Positions 1-7,749 of a DNA stretch of 32,544 nucleotides are shown one piece after another. This DNA is from Pirellula sp. (GTDB lineage Bacteria > Planctomycetota > Planctomycetia > Pirellulales > Pirellulaceae). The position numbers and the translations under genes are program-made. The stretch's first letter is position 1; each line of letters starts with the position of its first letter. The stretch spans positions 1 to 32,544 of the forward strand of contig JALOQS010000026.1 of the NCBI GenBank assembly GCA_025459355.1, written 5' to 3'. The notes beneath the pieces were generated by a model. It saw only the letters and a program-made list of their open reading frames with translations, did no database searches and was not told the DNA's origin.

Positions 1-63
1 AAATTCAGCAGTATACCACTACAAGATCAGATCGTTGATCCTCGGAAAGGGCCGAACGCTTAA
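1..63 (+). CDS. ccoQ: C-terminal tail of a small cbb3 oxidase subunit, probable CcoQ (partial)
   Basis: An open frame enters at base 1 and ends in a TAA that shares its last base with the ccoP ATG (TAATG). The tail reads KFSSIPLQDQIVDPRKGPNA. The 'IPLxD' stretch resembles the C-terminal motif of CcoQ/FixQ, a one-helix protein that stabilises cbb3 oxidase, and the position just before ccoP fits the usual ccoN-O-Q-P order. Only about 20 codons are visible, so the tail of another cco gene (for example ccoO) cannot be excluded. The overlap with ccoP argues for translational coupling. Confidence 0.45.
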   Translation, partial: KFSSIPLQDQIVDPRKGPNA

Positions 64-671
64 TGTCTACACTTACAAACAAAGAGCCACCTGTTGGGCA
101 TAGCTACGATGGGATTCAGGAATACGACAACCCGCTCCCCGGTTGGTGGAAATGGTTGTTCTGGGTGACGATCGCCGCATGCCCGTTTTACCTCATGTAC
201 TTCCACGGGGGTGAGGCAGGTCGTTCCGTAGCCGATCAGTTTCAGACAGCACTTTCGGAAAACACTAAAAAGCAATACAAAGAAATTGGCGACTTAACTC
301 CCGACGAAGCCACGATGGTCAAGTATTTACAAGATCCGAAGTGGGTGAACGTCGGGCAGTCGATCTTTCGCTCGAACTGTGTTTCGTGCCACGGTGCGGA
401 AGGTGGCGGGAATGTTGGACCCAATCTTTGTGACGACAACTACAAAGCCGTGAAGTCTTTGACTGACATCATTAAAGTCGTCAACGAGGGGCTCGCTGGA
501 GGAGCTATGCCGGCTTGGAGCAAACGTCTATCACATCAGAACGACGTCATCTTGGTGTCGGTTTATGTTGCCAGTTTGCGTGGTTCAAAGCCCGCTACTG
601 CAAAAGGACCTGACGGTAGTCCCATACCGGCGTGGCCAACAAGTTCCGCTGAACCTACACAAAAAATGTAA
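63..671 (+). CDS. ccoP: cbb3-type cytochrome c oxidase subunit III, mono-haem form
   Basis: CcoP is the membrane-anchored cytochrome c subunit that passes electrons to the CcoO/CcoN core of cbb3 oxidase. The N-terminus carries the family signature YDNPLPGWWKWLFW followed by one transmembrane helix (about residues 28-48). A single cytochrome c domain follows, with CVSCH at residues 106-110 and a later MPAW that could supply the axial methionine. The usual CcoP/FixP is about 300 residues with two CxxCH motifs. This one is 202 residues with only one, and ends in a short Pro/Ser-rich tail. The start is fixed by the TAATG junction with the upstream frame. The family assignment is firm. The missing second haem is visible in the sequence and is treated as a finding. 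Confidence 0.9.
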   Translation: MSTLTNKEPPVGHSYDGIQEYDNPLPGWWKWLFWVTIAACPFYLMYFHGGEAGRSVADQFQTALSENTKKQYKEIGDLTPDEATMVKYLQDPKWVNVGQSIFRSNCVSCHGAEGGGNVGPNLCDDNYKAVKSLTDIIKVVNEGLAGGAMPAWSKRLSHQNDVILVSVYVASLRGSKPATAKGPDGSPIPAWPTSSAEPTQKM

Positions 672-748
672 CCGACGAGGGGGTGTTGGTATCAAAGATG
701 CAGTGTCACAGATACCAGCCCACCATTTTATAAGACCTCGAAACAAGG

Positions 749-772
749 CCCATCCCAATGCGTTGGGATGGG
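749..772 (+). promoter_or_regulatory. Perfect 10-bp inverted repeat just upstream of ccoG
   Basis: CCCATCCCAA and TTGGGATGGG form a perfect 10-bp stem around a TGCG loop. It sits between ccoP and ccoG and has no T-run behind it, so it is not a standard intrinsic terminator. It swallows the upstream candidate ATG (768) of the ccoG frame, which favours the ATG at 783. It could be an RNA hairpin that stabilises or separates the ccoP message from the ccoG message, or a dyad operator. The role is inferred. Confidence 0.4.
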
Positions 773-782
773 ATCCAAAAAC

Positions 783-2351
783 ATGAGTACGACCGATCAC
801 TTTCCGATCATCTCCTCGCCTGAAGCCAAAATAGCAGCATGCTCTGTCGGCTGCGGCAATTGCAAAGGAGAAGGGGATTGCCAAAACGAGACCGCGAAAT
901 CGGAGCTTTCTAGAGGCAAAGCCTCGGAATCAAATCACAAAGCTGGAAATGAAGGTTCGATTCTACAACCGAATGAACAGGTTCTTCCTACGTTAGCCAA
1001 AGACGGCAAGCGCCGCTGGATTACACCGTCGTTAGCGATTGGCAAATATTGGACTCAACGTCGCATCGTTGGATACGCGTTGATCGCGTTCTTTGTGATC
1101 TTGCCTCACCTCCGCATCAATGGAAAGCCGTATGTCCTGTTGGATATCGCTTCTCGACAGTTTACGTTTCTGGGGCATACGTTTTATCCGACCGATACTC
1201 CGCTCTTAGCATGCTTGTTGCTGGGTTCGTTTTTTACGGTCATGTTGGCGACTAGTGTTGCTGGTCGAGTATGGTGCGGCTGGGCCTGTCCACACACGGT
1301 TTACATGGAGTTCGTGTTTAGACCTATCGATCGATTTTTCGATGGAACCATTGGGCGTGGTGGCAAGGGCCTCAAAACGCTGAGTGGACCAATGAAGGTA
1401 GCTCGGTTTATCGTCTACGTTATCCTTTGCGGATTGATTGCACACGTCTTTCTGAGTTACTTTGTCGGAACAGATCGATTAGCTCAATGGATGCGAATGA
1501 CTCCAACTCAGCATCCGATCGCCTTTCTGGTTATGTTTGGCTCGACAGCAGCCATGACGTTCCATGGATTAGTGTTCCGCGAGCAACTGTGCATGATCGC
1601 GTGTCCCTACGGTCGATTCCAATCGGTCATGTTGGATCGCAAATCCTTGATCGTGGCTTATGACACCAAACGGGGTGAACCTCGCAAGAAGGGTAAGAGA
1701 ATCAAAGAGGGGGTTGCTGCACTCAATGTACCCTCTGCTGGGGATTGTATCGATTGCGGGCGATGCACTGCTGTGTGCCCAACCGGTATTGATATTCGCA
1801 ATGGATTGCAGCTCGAATGCGTTCACTGCGCACAATGTGTGGACGCTTGTAACACGGTCATGCAAAAAATTGGACAACCGATTGGATTGATTCGTTACAC
1901 GAGTCAAGACGGCCTTGAGGGCAAACCTCAGAAATTGATACGAGCCAGAACAGCCATCTATTCGGTACTGATCACGGTGCTGGCGGGATTGTTCCTCTAC
2001 ATCTTGTCAACCAAGTTTGCGTTTGATGCCAGAGTTTTTCGAGGGGGCGGATCACCGTTTTCGATTTTGGAAAACAAGCAGGTTCAAAACAACTTCAAGA
2101 TCCGGCTTGTGAATCGAAGCCAAATAGCTCAAGAGTATTTGCTGGCTCCTAGCGATGAAAAAATCAAAGCGAATTGGAGTGCTGGTGAAAGACTAAAGTT
2201 AGAACCAGGTGAAACCGTGCTGGCGTTAGTGGATGTCAAGTTTCCGATTGCCATGACCAATGGCAAGGGGTTTGCTAACGCGACCATTACCGTAAAAGAT
2301 GGCAGCGAATCAACTCGCGATTTACCTGTTCGCCTACTAGGACCACAATAA
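783..2351 (+). CDS. ccoG: cbb3 oxidase accessory protein CcoG (polyferredoxin, copper reduction)
   Basis: CcoG/FixG is a membrane polyferredoxin needed for cbb3 oxidase assembly; work on the family links it to cupric reductase activity. Visible motifs are CGWACPHTVYMEF, CMIACPYGRFQSVMLD, and two 4Fe-4S motifs CIDCGRCTAVCP and CVHCAQCVDACN. Transmembrane segments lie before and after these, and a C-terminal Ig-like domain contains the typical 'NRSQIAQEYLL' region. The ORF track starts at 768, but that ATG is buried in a 10-bp hairpin, so I prefer ATG 783 (522 aa). An unusual feature is a Cys cluster near the N-terminus (C20, C24, C27, C33) ahead of the first helix. The gene is followed after one base by fixH, suggesting an operon. 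Confidence 0.93.
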   Translation: MSTTDHFPIISSPEAKIAACSVGCGNCKGEGDCQNETAKSELSRGKASESNHKAGNEGSILQPNEQVLPTLAKDGKRRWITPSLAIGKYWTQRRIVGYALIAFFVILPHLRINGKPYVLLDIASRQFTFLGHTFYPTDTPLLACLLLGSFFTVMLATSVAGRVWCGWACPHTVYMEFVFRPIDRFFDGTIGRGGKGLKTLSGPMKVARFIVYVILCGLIAHVFLSYFVGTDRLAQWMRMTPTQHPIAFLVMFGSTAAMTFHGLVFREQLCMIACPYGRFQSVMLDRKSLIVAYDTKRGEPRKKGKRIKEGVAALNVPSAGDCIDCGRCTAVCPTGIDIRNGLQLECVHCAQCVDACNTVMQKIGQPIGLIRYTSQDGLEGKPQKLIRARTAIYSVLITVLAGLFLYILSTKFAFDARVFRGGGSPFSILENKQVQNNFKIRLVNRSQIAQEYLLAPSDEKIKANWSAGERLKLEPGETVLALVDVKFPIAMTNGKGFANATITVKDGSESTRDLPVRLLGPQ

Positions 2352-2352
2352 A

Positions 2353-2832
2353 ATGACTGAAGCAGGATCTCGCCGATTTTGGGTTTCTTTGATTCTTGGT
2401 TTCTTTGCGATTGATATCACGATCGCGGTCGTGGCAATTACCATGGCAGCTGGCGATCCCTCATTCCGATCGATACCCGGATTTGGTAAACGCTCGGTAC
2501 AGTGGTCGGAGCGGCAGCAGTCCCTCAAGCACTTTAAAGAGTCCGGACTGCAAGTTGAAATTGACACGGAAAAGTCGACCAACGATGTATTGGTTCTGAA
2601 TATTACCGACAAAGATGGTAAACATGTCAGCGGTTTGAACTGGACCGTAGAAGTGTTTCACTTTACTCGGGTCGCTGAACAGCAACGAGTGGAGGTCGTC
2701 GAACGAGACGGGGTTTATACAGCCGCGTTGACGATGAAGAAGCCTGGCTTTTGGCATTTAGAGCTATCGGGTACGGTCGATGGAAAATCGCTTTGGATGG
2801 AACGCACCATAGATTGGAAAATGCCATCATGA
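2353..2832 (+). CDS. ccoH: FixH/CcoH family cbb3 oxidase assembly protein
   Basis: This 159-aa protein has one N-terminal membrane helix (about residues 8-32) and a beta-rich periplasmic domain with the family-like core 'LNITDKDGKHVSGLNWTVEVFH'. FixH/CcoH proteins associate with the cbb3 subunits during maturation. The ATG lies one base after the ccoG stop. The TGA stop overlaps the next start as ATGA, so translation is probably coupled in both directions. Length and position in the G-H-(SafE)-I-S order support the call. The sequence itself is divergent, as is normal for FixH. Confidence 0.85.
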   Translation: MTEAGSRRFWVSLILGFFAIDITIAVVAITMAAGDPSFRSIPGFGKRSVQWSERQQSLKHFKESGLQVEIDTEKSTNDVLVLNITDKDGKHVSGLNWTVEVFHFTRVAEQQRVEVVERDGVYTAALTMKKPGFWHLELSGTVDGKSLWMERTIDWKMPS

Positions 2833-3749
2833 GCTCTTGGGGCAACGCATTCGAGTTGCTAGGTGCAACAGCGATTGCTTCTGCGTTGGGTTCGTTGCAC
2901 TGCGTTGGGATGTGTGGTCCGTTTGCAATCATGGCGTCTGGATTGAAGAACCCTGACGGGCAAGCTGATCTCAAAGTAAAGATCAATGCTATTCAGCAGA
3001 TGGCCGCGTACCATATCGGTCGGCTCACGACCTATTTGATGATGGGATTGGCGGTTGGTTTCTTGGCGAGTTCGCTAGGACGGTGGGATTGGTTTCAATC
3101 GATTGGTGTATGGGCTGGTATAGTTCTTATTGGCATGGGCGTTTGGAGATTGTTGATCGCATTGTCACCTGATGGATTTTTGATTTCCGGTAGCACGGCT
3201 AAGCACGGAAAATGGGTGCAAGCGTGGAGTATGCAATTGGCGCGATTTCGTCATTTGTTGCCACGGCAGACACGTTGGCAAAACGCTTTCGGTTGGGGTT
3301 TAACGACGACTTTGCTTCCGTGTGGTTGGTTATATGTTTTTGTCGTCACCGCAGCTGCGTCGACTTCAACCGCAATGGCGATGGCCACCATGATCGCATT
3401 TTGGATCGGAACATTACCTTTGTTATCGATTTCGGTTTGGGGGTGGCGATTCATGGGAGATCGTTGGCGAGGAGCTACGGGTGTGGTGTCGTCGCTGTGT
3501 GTGCTAACGATGGGAGTTTATCTCATGGTTGCGCGCTCCACAGTTGAGTTACCGATACCAGCCTCGCTGCTCAATCAAGCGTCTGCGACCGAGCAGACTG
3601 AATCGGAGATGCATGCAACAAGTTCAGTCGAGTTTGCTGGCTCTGAAATTGGCTCTGAAACAGGTATTGAGCGACTCAATCGACTTCGAACGCTTCTCAA
3701 TGCAGGGTTGCCATGTTGCCAAGCCGATACGAATGACGGAGGCAACTGA
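2829..3749 (+). CDS. Sulfite exporter TauE/SafE-type membrane protein linked to cbb3 oxidase assembly
   Basis: A polytopic membrane protein with about six predicted helices and the signature LGSLHCVGMCGPF near the N-terminus (H24, C25, C29), typical of the SafE/TauE branch found next to ccoGHIS. The intramembrane Cys/Met/His residues suggest copper handling, but this is inferred. The ORF track opens at 2751. The ATG at 2829 (306 aa) is preferred because it forms an ATGA overlap with fixH and places the SafE motif at the usual distance from the start. The C-terminal tail (after about residue 245) is hydrophilic and ends with a CC pair, which could bind metal. The next gene, ccoI, begins five bases after the stop. 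Confidence 0.85.
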   Translation: MSSWGNAFELLGATAIASALGSLHCVGMCGPFAIMASGLKNPDGQADLKVKINAIQQMAAYHIGRLTTYLMMGLAVGFLASSLGRWDWFQSIGVWAGIVLIGMGVWRLLIALSPDGFLISGSTAKHGKWVQAWSMQLARFRHLLPRQTRWQNAFGWGLTTTLLPCGWLYVFVVTAAASTSTAMAMATMIAFWIGTLPLLSISVWGWRFMGDRWRGATGVVSSLCVLTMGVYLMVARSTVELPIPASLLNQASATEQTESEMHATSSVEFAGSEIGSETGIERLNRLRTLLNAGLPCCQADTNDGGN

Positions 3750-3754
3750 TCACG

Positions 3755-6274
3755 ATGGCACTAGATCGCAAACTAGCTAAGAAAGAAAACTCGGTGCCGT
3801 GCGCTCACTGTGGCGCTCCTGCACGAGGGTCTTCGGGGCAAGAGCGTGCGTTCTGCTGCAATGGTTGCATGGGTGCTTATGCCTTGATCCATGAGATGGG
3901 TTTAGAAGACTACTACAAGCTCCGAGCTGATACAGGGAGTGCGTTAGGGGTTCAAGAGTCCGAGCAACGCAATGCGGTCTTGTTTGATTTGGACGCTGCG
4001 GGAGTAAAGGTCAACCACCTGCCGGGTGGACTCGATTGCGTGCGGCTGTCTGTCGAGGGGATGCACTGTGCGGCGTGTTCCTGGTTGATCGAGCGACTGC
4101 AGCCGACGATTCACGGACTTTATAGCGCGCGAGTTCGGCTTAGCGATAACTCCGTCGAATTGATTTATGATCCATTGCAAACAACGGTAGCGAGAGTCGC
4201 ATCTAGACTTTCCAAGATCGGTTATCAGCTTGCGCCATGGCAAGATGACGAAGAACAAGCTCGCGAAGTCACATTGAAGCAGCGAGAGCATTGGATTGGT
4301 TTAGCGGTCGCAGCGTTTTTGGCCGCCAATGCGATGTGGATTGGTGTCGCGCTTTATGCGGGCGAGGCGACGGGCATATCAAAAGAGAACGAGTATTTCC
4401 TCCGATGGGTAGGTGCAGTTCTGGGGCTGTTAGCCGCCATGTTTCCGGGCCAAATTTTTTTCCAAACCGCTTGGGCTGCGATTAAGTCAAAGACACCTCA
4501 CATTGATATCCCCGTTGCGATCGCGTTGCTCATTGGATCGGCGAGCGCGGTGTACGGTGCGTATACCGGGGTTGGGCATGTGTATTTTGACTCGCTAGCG
4601 TCGTTCGTACTTTTATTGCGAGTAGGTCGATATCTACAATTCCGAGCTCAATCGCGAGCGAGAGTCTCGATGACCAGGCTTTTGCGATGGCATGCGAATA
4701 TCGCCAAGAAAAAGGGACCCGATGACGTCATAACAGTTGTTCCATCGAGCCGCCTGAAACCAGGTGACGTCGCGGTGGTAGAGCCCGGAGAGATAGTTCC
4801 TGCGGATGGAGAGATACTCACGGGCAAGAGCGCGATTGACATGTCGCTGTTGACTGGTGAAACGCAGCCCGTGATGGTTGAGTCGGGTGACGTTGTCGTA
4901 GGCGGAACAACGAACTTAACATCTCGTGTTGAAATGTTGGTATCAGCGGCTGGTGACGAAAGCCGCATGGGCAAACTGATGGCGATGGTTCGAGACGCCA
5001 CCACCTACCGGACACCTTGGATCCAAGCGGCCGATAAAGTCAGTCGTTGGTTCGTGGTTATCGTGCTCGCGTTGGCGGTATTAACGTTTGCTGGGTGGAG
5101 TGTGGCAGCCAGTGTCGGGACGGCAACCGGGCATACGATTGCGTTGCTCACCATCGCTTGTCCATGTGCCTTAGCATTGGCTGCACCATTGGTCGTAACC
5201 ATATCGCTAGGGCGAGCGGCTCGTCAGCAGATTTGGGTTCGCGAGGGAGAGTGTTTAGAGAAGCTTGCCAAGCCAGGAATGTTATGGCTGGATAAGACTG
5301 GTACGATCACCATGGGGCGAATGCATGTACACCGATGGATTGGTGATGAGAAGTGGTTGCCAGCCATAGCTGCGCTTGAGCGATCAGTTTATCACCCCAT
5401 TGCATCAGCAATCGTTGACTTTTCTGAAGCTTACGAAGCGGAAGTGCATGGGGTCGATTACGGATCTGCGAATGCCTCGGAGGTTGTTCAGCAACAAGGG
5501 TTGGGGGTTCGCGGACTACTTCGAGGCGGCTCGATAGACGAAGCCATTTTATCAGTTGGCAGTGAAGCATGGATTCGAAGGCTTGGCATTCCGATCACCG
5601 AGAGCTGGCGAGTGCAGGCCATGGAGATTGTAGAAAAGGGGCAGTCGGCGATTTGGGTCGCGAGCGATGATCATGTGGTGGGGCTCTTTGCCGTCGGAGA
5701 TGCGATACGACACGATGCCGTCGACACACTACGAGCGTTGCGTGAATTAGGATGGAAGCTGGGAATATTATCGGGGGATCATCCGAAGGTTGTCGAGAAG
5801 ATTGCCGAGTCGCTGCGTAATCAAGGGGTCGAATTAGAGACCGTTTTGGGAGCACAGAACCCAGAAGATAAGCTTGCGATGGTTCGCAACAGTCGCGAGC
5901 AACTCGGTATTCAAATCGCGATGGTTGGTGACGGAGTCAACGATGCCGCGGCCTTGGCAGCGGCTGATATCGGAATTGCGGTACGCGGCAATACGGAACA
6001 ATCGTTAGCCGCTGCCCCGATTTATATCGCCAATCCGAGATTGAGTTCACTGTTGGAATTATTCTTGGCATCAAAGCGAGTTGTCCGGGCGATACGCAAT
6101 TGCTTTGTCGTTTCCTTACTCTACAACACCATCACGCTTTCGTTAGCGATTAGTGGTCTCATTCATCCACTTACCGCGGCCCTGTTTATGCCTTTGAGTG
6201 GCGTATCCGTGTTGGTGTTGGCCATGAATGCGAGAACGTTTACGAAACGCCGTGAAAAGACCAAAGGTAAGTAA
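3755..6274 (+). CDS. ccoI: Copper-translocating P1B-type ATPase for cbb3 oxidase (CcoI/FixI)
   Basis: CcoI exports copper across the inner membrane to the cbb3 assembly line. Order of motifs in the 839 aa: an N-terminal C4 metal site (CAHCG then FCCNGC), an HMA domain with GMHCAACSWLIE, paired N-terminal helices, the actuator motif LLTGET, the membrane copper motif CPC at 469-471, the phosphorylation site DKTGT at 513-517, the HP motif YHPIAS, and the hinge GDGVNDAAAL from residue 725. All catalytic residues are present and the length is typical for FixI-type ATPases with an N-terminal extension. The stop is followed two bases later by ccoS. Confidence 0.95.
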   Translation: MALDRKLAKKENSVPCAHCGAPARGSSGQERAFCCNGCMGAYALIHEMGLEDYYKLRADTGSALGVQESEQRNAVLFDLDAAGVKVNHLPGGLDCVRLSVEGMHCAACSWLIERLQPTIHGLYSARVRLSDNSVELIYDPLQTTVARVASRLSKIGYQLAPWQDDEEQAREVTLKQREHWIGLAVAAFLAANAMWIGVALYAGEATGISKENEYFLRWVGAVLGLLAAMFPGQIFFQTAWAAIKSKTPHIDIPVAIALLIGSASAVYGAYTGVGHVYFDSLASFVLLLRVGRYLQFRAQSRARVSMTRLLRWHANIAKKKGPDDVITVVPSSRLKPGDVAVVEPGEIVPADGEILTGKSAIDMSLLTGETQPVMVESGDVVVGGTTNLTSRVEMLVSAAGDESRMGKLMAMVRDATTYRTPWIQAADKVSRWFVVIVLALAVLTFAGWSVAASVGTATGHTIALLTIACPCALALAAPLVVTISLGRAARQQIWVREGECLEKLAKPGMLWLDKTGTITMGRMHVHRWIGDEKWLPAIAALERSVYHPIASAIVDFSEAYEAEVHGVDYGSANASEVVQQQGLGVRGLLRGGSIDEAILSVGSEAWIRRLGIPITESWRVQAMEIVEKGQSAIWVASDDHVVGLFAVGDAIRHDAVDTLRALRELGWKLGILSGDHPKVVEKIAESLRNQGVELETVLGAQNPEDKLAMVRNSREQLGIQIAMVGDGVNDAAALAAADIGIAVRGNTEQSLAAAPIYIANPRLSSLLELFLASKRVVRAIRNCFVVSLLYNTITLSLAISGLIHPLTAALFMPLSGVSVLVLAMNARTFTKRREKTKGK

Positions 6275-6276
6275 TC

Positions 6277-6423
6277 ATGAGTGTTTTATACATTGCATTG
6301 CCTGCAGCACTATTCTTGGGTGCATTAGGTTTGATTGGATGTTTGTACTGCATCAAAAGTGGGCAGTACGACGACCTAGATTCCGAGTCGATGCGGATCC
6401 TCAATGATGATGAGGACAAATAA
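6277..6423 (+). CDS. ccoS: cbb3 oxidase maturation protein CcoS
   Basis: A 48-aa gene too short for the supplied ORF track. It reads MSVLYIALPAALFLGALG, a single membrane helix, followed by the family hallmark KSGQYDDLDSESMRIL and an acidic end. CcoS is needed for cofactor insertion into the cbb3 core. It starts two bases after ccoI and stops three bases before the next ATG, so it sits inside a continuous operon. The motif match and position make the call firm despite its size. Confidence 0.93.
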   Translation: MSVLYIALPAALFLGALGLIGCLYCIKSGQYDDLDSESMRILNDDEDK

Positions 6424-6426
6424 GCA

Positions 6427-7749
6427 ATGCGTTGGCTTCCGATTAGTCTGGGGCTGCTATGGATGTCTGTCGTTGGCGTTGTGGTTTCTAATGAAGTCCG
6501 ATCGGGGGACGATTTTGAGAATCCGCCCGTGTCGTATTATGACAGTCCATCCCGAGATCGAGTTGCGGTTCTCTGGCAGGACATCTTAGCGGGCAAGGCG
6601 GAATTGGTTGCGGATGAAAAGGGTAGTTATCTACCATCTCTGCTAGAGCTTTTAGACGTTCCTGTTTCTTCGCAGTGCCTGGTGTTTTCAAAAACCAGCT
6701 TGCAGATCAACCATATCTCACCTCGAAAGCCGCGAGCGATCTATTTCAACGATGATTGTTATGTGGGAACCGTTCAAGGGAGCAACATTATCGAGCTCAC
6801 GGCAATTGACGACTCTTTGGGTTCGGTGTTTTACACTTTGGAGCTGCCGAGTCGACAAATTGATGAGGCGCCAGAGAGACCGACCATCATAAGAGATCGT
6901 GGTCAGTGTTTATCGTGTCATGCAACCACGCGAACCGAGCGAGTGCCGGGTGTACTAGTCCGTTCGGTTTACGCAGACAAAGCAGGTCGTCCTCGGAGTG
7001 GTTCGTCCAGCTATGTGTCTGATCATCGGAGCCCATTTTTGCAGAGATGGGGCGGATGGTATGTGACAGGTTCTCATGGTGCAATGAGGCATATGGGGAA
7101 CGTCTACGCGGTCGATCGAGAGGACCCTCAAGGTCTCGACATGGAGTCGGGAGCAAATTTGAAGAAGCTTCCCAGCGAAGTTAGTCGGAGCGGATATTTG
7201 TCCGAAGAAAGTGATATCGTCGCCTTGATGGTTCTGGAGCATCAGACACGTGTCCACAATCTGATAACGCGAGCCAATTATGAATCACGGCAAGCGACTC
7301 ATCTCGACAAAGCCATGAATCAAGCCCTCGGACGAGCAGCGGACTATGTGAGCGAATCGACCGAGCGCCGCATCGCTGCTGTGGGCGAAGAACTGGTCAA
7401 AGCATTGCTGTTCGCGGATGAGTATGAGTTGACGGACAACGTAGTTGGTTCAAAGCGATTCCAGGACGATTTTCTGAGTGAGGGACCTGTGGATTCACAA
7501 GGGCGATCGCTTCGAGATTTTGATTTGTCCCAATACATGTTTAAGAATCGCTGTAGTTTTCTGTTGTTGTCAAAACACTTCGACGGACTGCCTGAGCCTG
7601 TGATGCGAGTTGTCAAAAGCCGCATGACCGAGGTGTTGGTGCACGGGGCCAACATACCGCACGGGGTTGTTATTGACGATCAGCAGCGAGCGATCATTGT
7701 TAGTATGCTAAACGAATTAAAGCCAGATTGGCTTGAGGTAGTCGAATGA
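6427..7749 (+). CDS. Exported mono-haem c-type cytochrome-like protein of unknown function
   Basis: The protein is 440 aa with a signal peptide or N-terminal anchor (about residues 1-20). It has one haem-c site, CLSCH at residues 161-165, inside a conserved-looking core 'RDRGQCLSCHATTRTERVPG' and then 'GWYVTGSHGAMRHMGN'. The C-terminal half is mostly helical with several His and no second CxxCH. I do not recognise a named family. Its place is telling: three bases after ccoS, and an ATGA overlap with a haem-PAS histidine kinase. That suggests a periplasmic redox or signal-input role for the kinase, or an electron carrier for the oxidase. Both are inference. Confidence 0.8.
   Translation: MRWLPISLGLLWMSVVGVVVSNEVRSGDDFENPPVSYYDSPSRDRVAVLWQDILAGKAELVADEKGSYLPSLLELLDVPVSSQCLVFSKTSLQINHISPRKPRAIYFNDDCYVGTVQGSNIIELTAIDDSLGSVFYTLELPSRQIDEAPERPTIIRDRGQCLSCHATTRTERVPGVLVRSVYADKAGRPRSGSSSYVSDHRSPFLQRWGGWYVTGSHGAMRHMGNVYAVDREDPQGLDMESGANLKKLPSEVSRSGYLSEESDIVALMVLEHQTRVHNLITRANYESRQATHLDKAMNQALGRAADYVSESTERRIAAVGEELVKALLFADEYELTDNVVGSKRFQDDFLSEGPVDSQGRSLRDFDLSQYMFKNRCSFLLLSKHFDGLPEPVMRVVKSRMTEVLVHGANIPHGVVIDDQQRAIIVSMLNELKPDWLEVVE

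Noticed and set aside
25-40. GATCA-N6-TGATC dyad resembling an FNR/Crp-type half-site pair
   Set aside because: Lies inside the ccoQ-like coding tail. Spacing and context do not match a regulator site.
2901-2912. TGCGTTGGGATG in the SafE gene, identical to part of the ccoG-upstream hairpin
   Set aside because: A 12-base match inside coding sequence without the opposite arm; probably chance.
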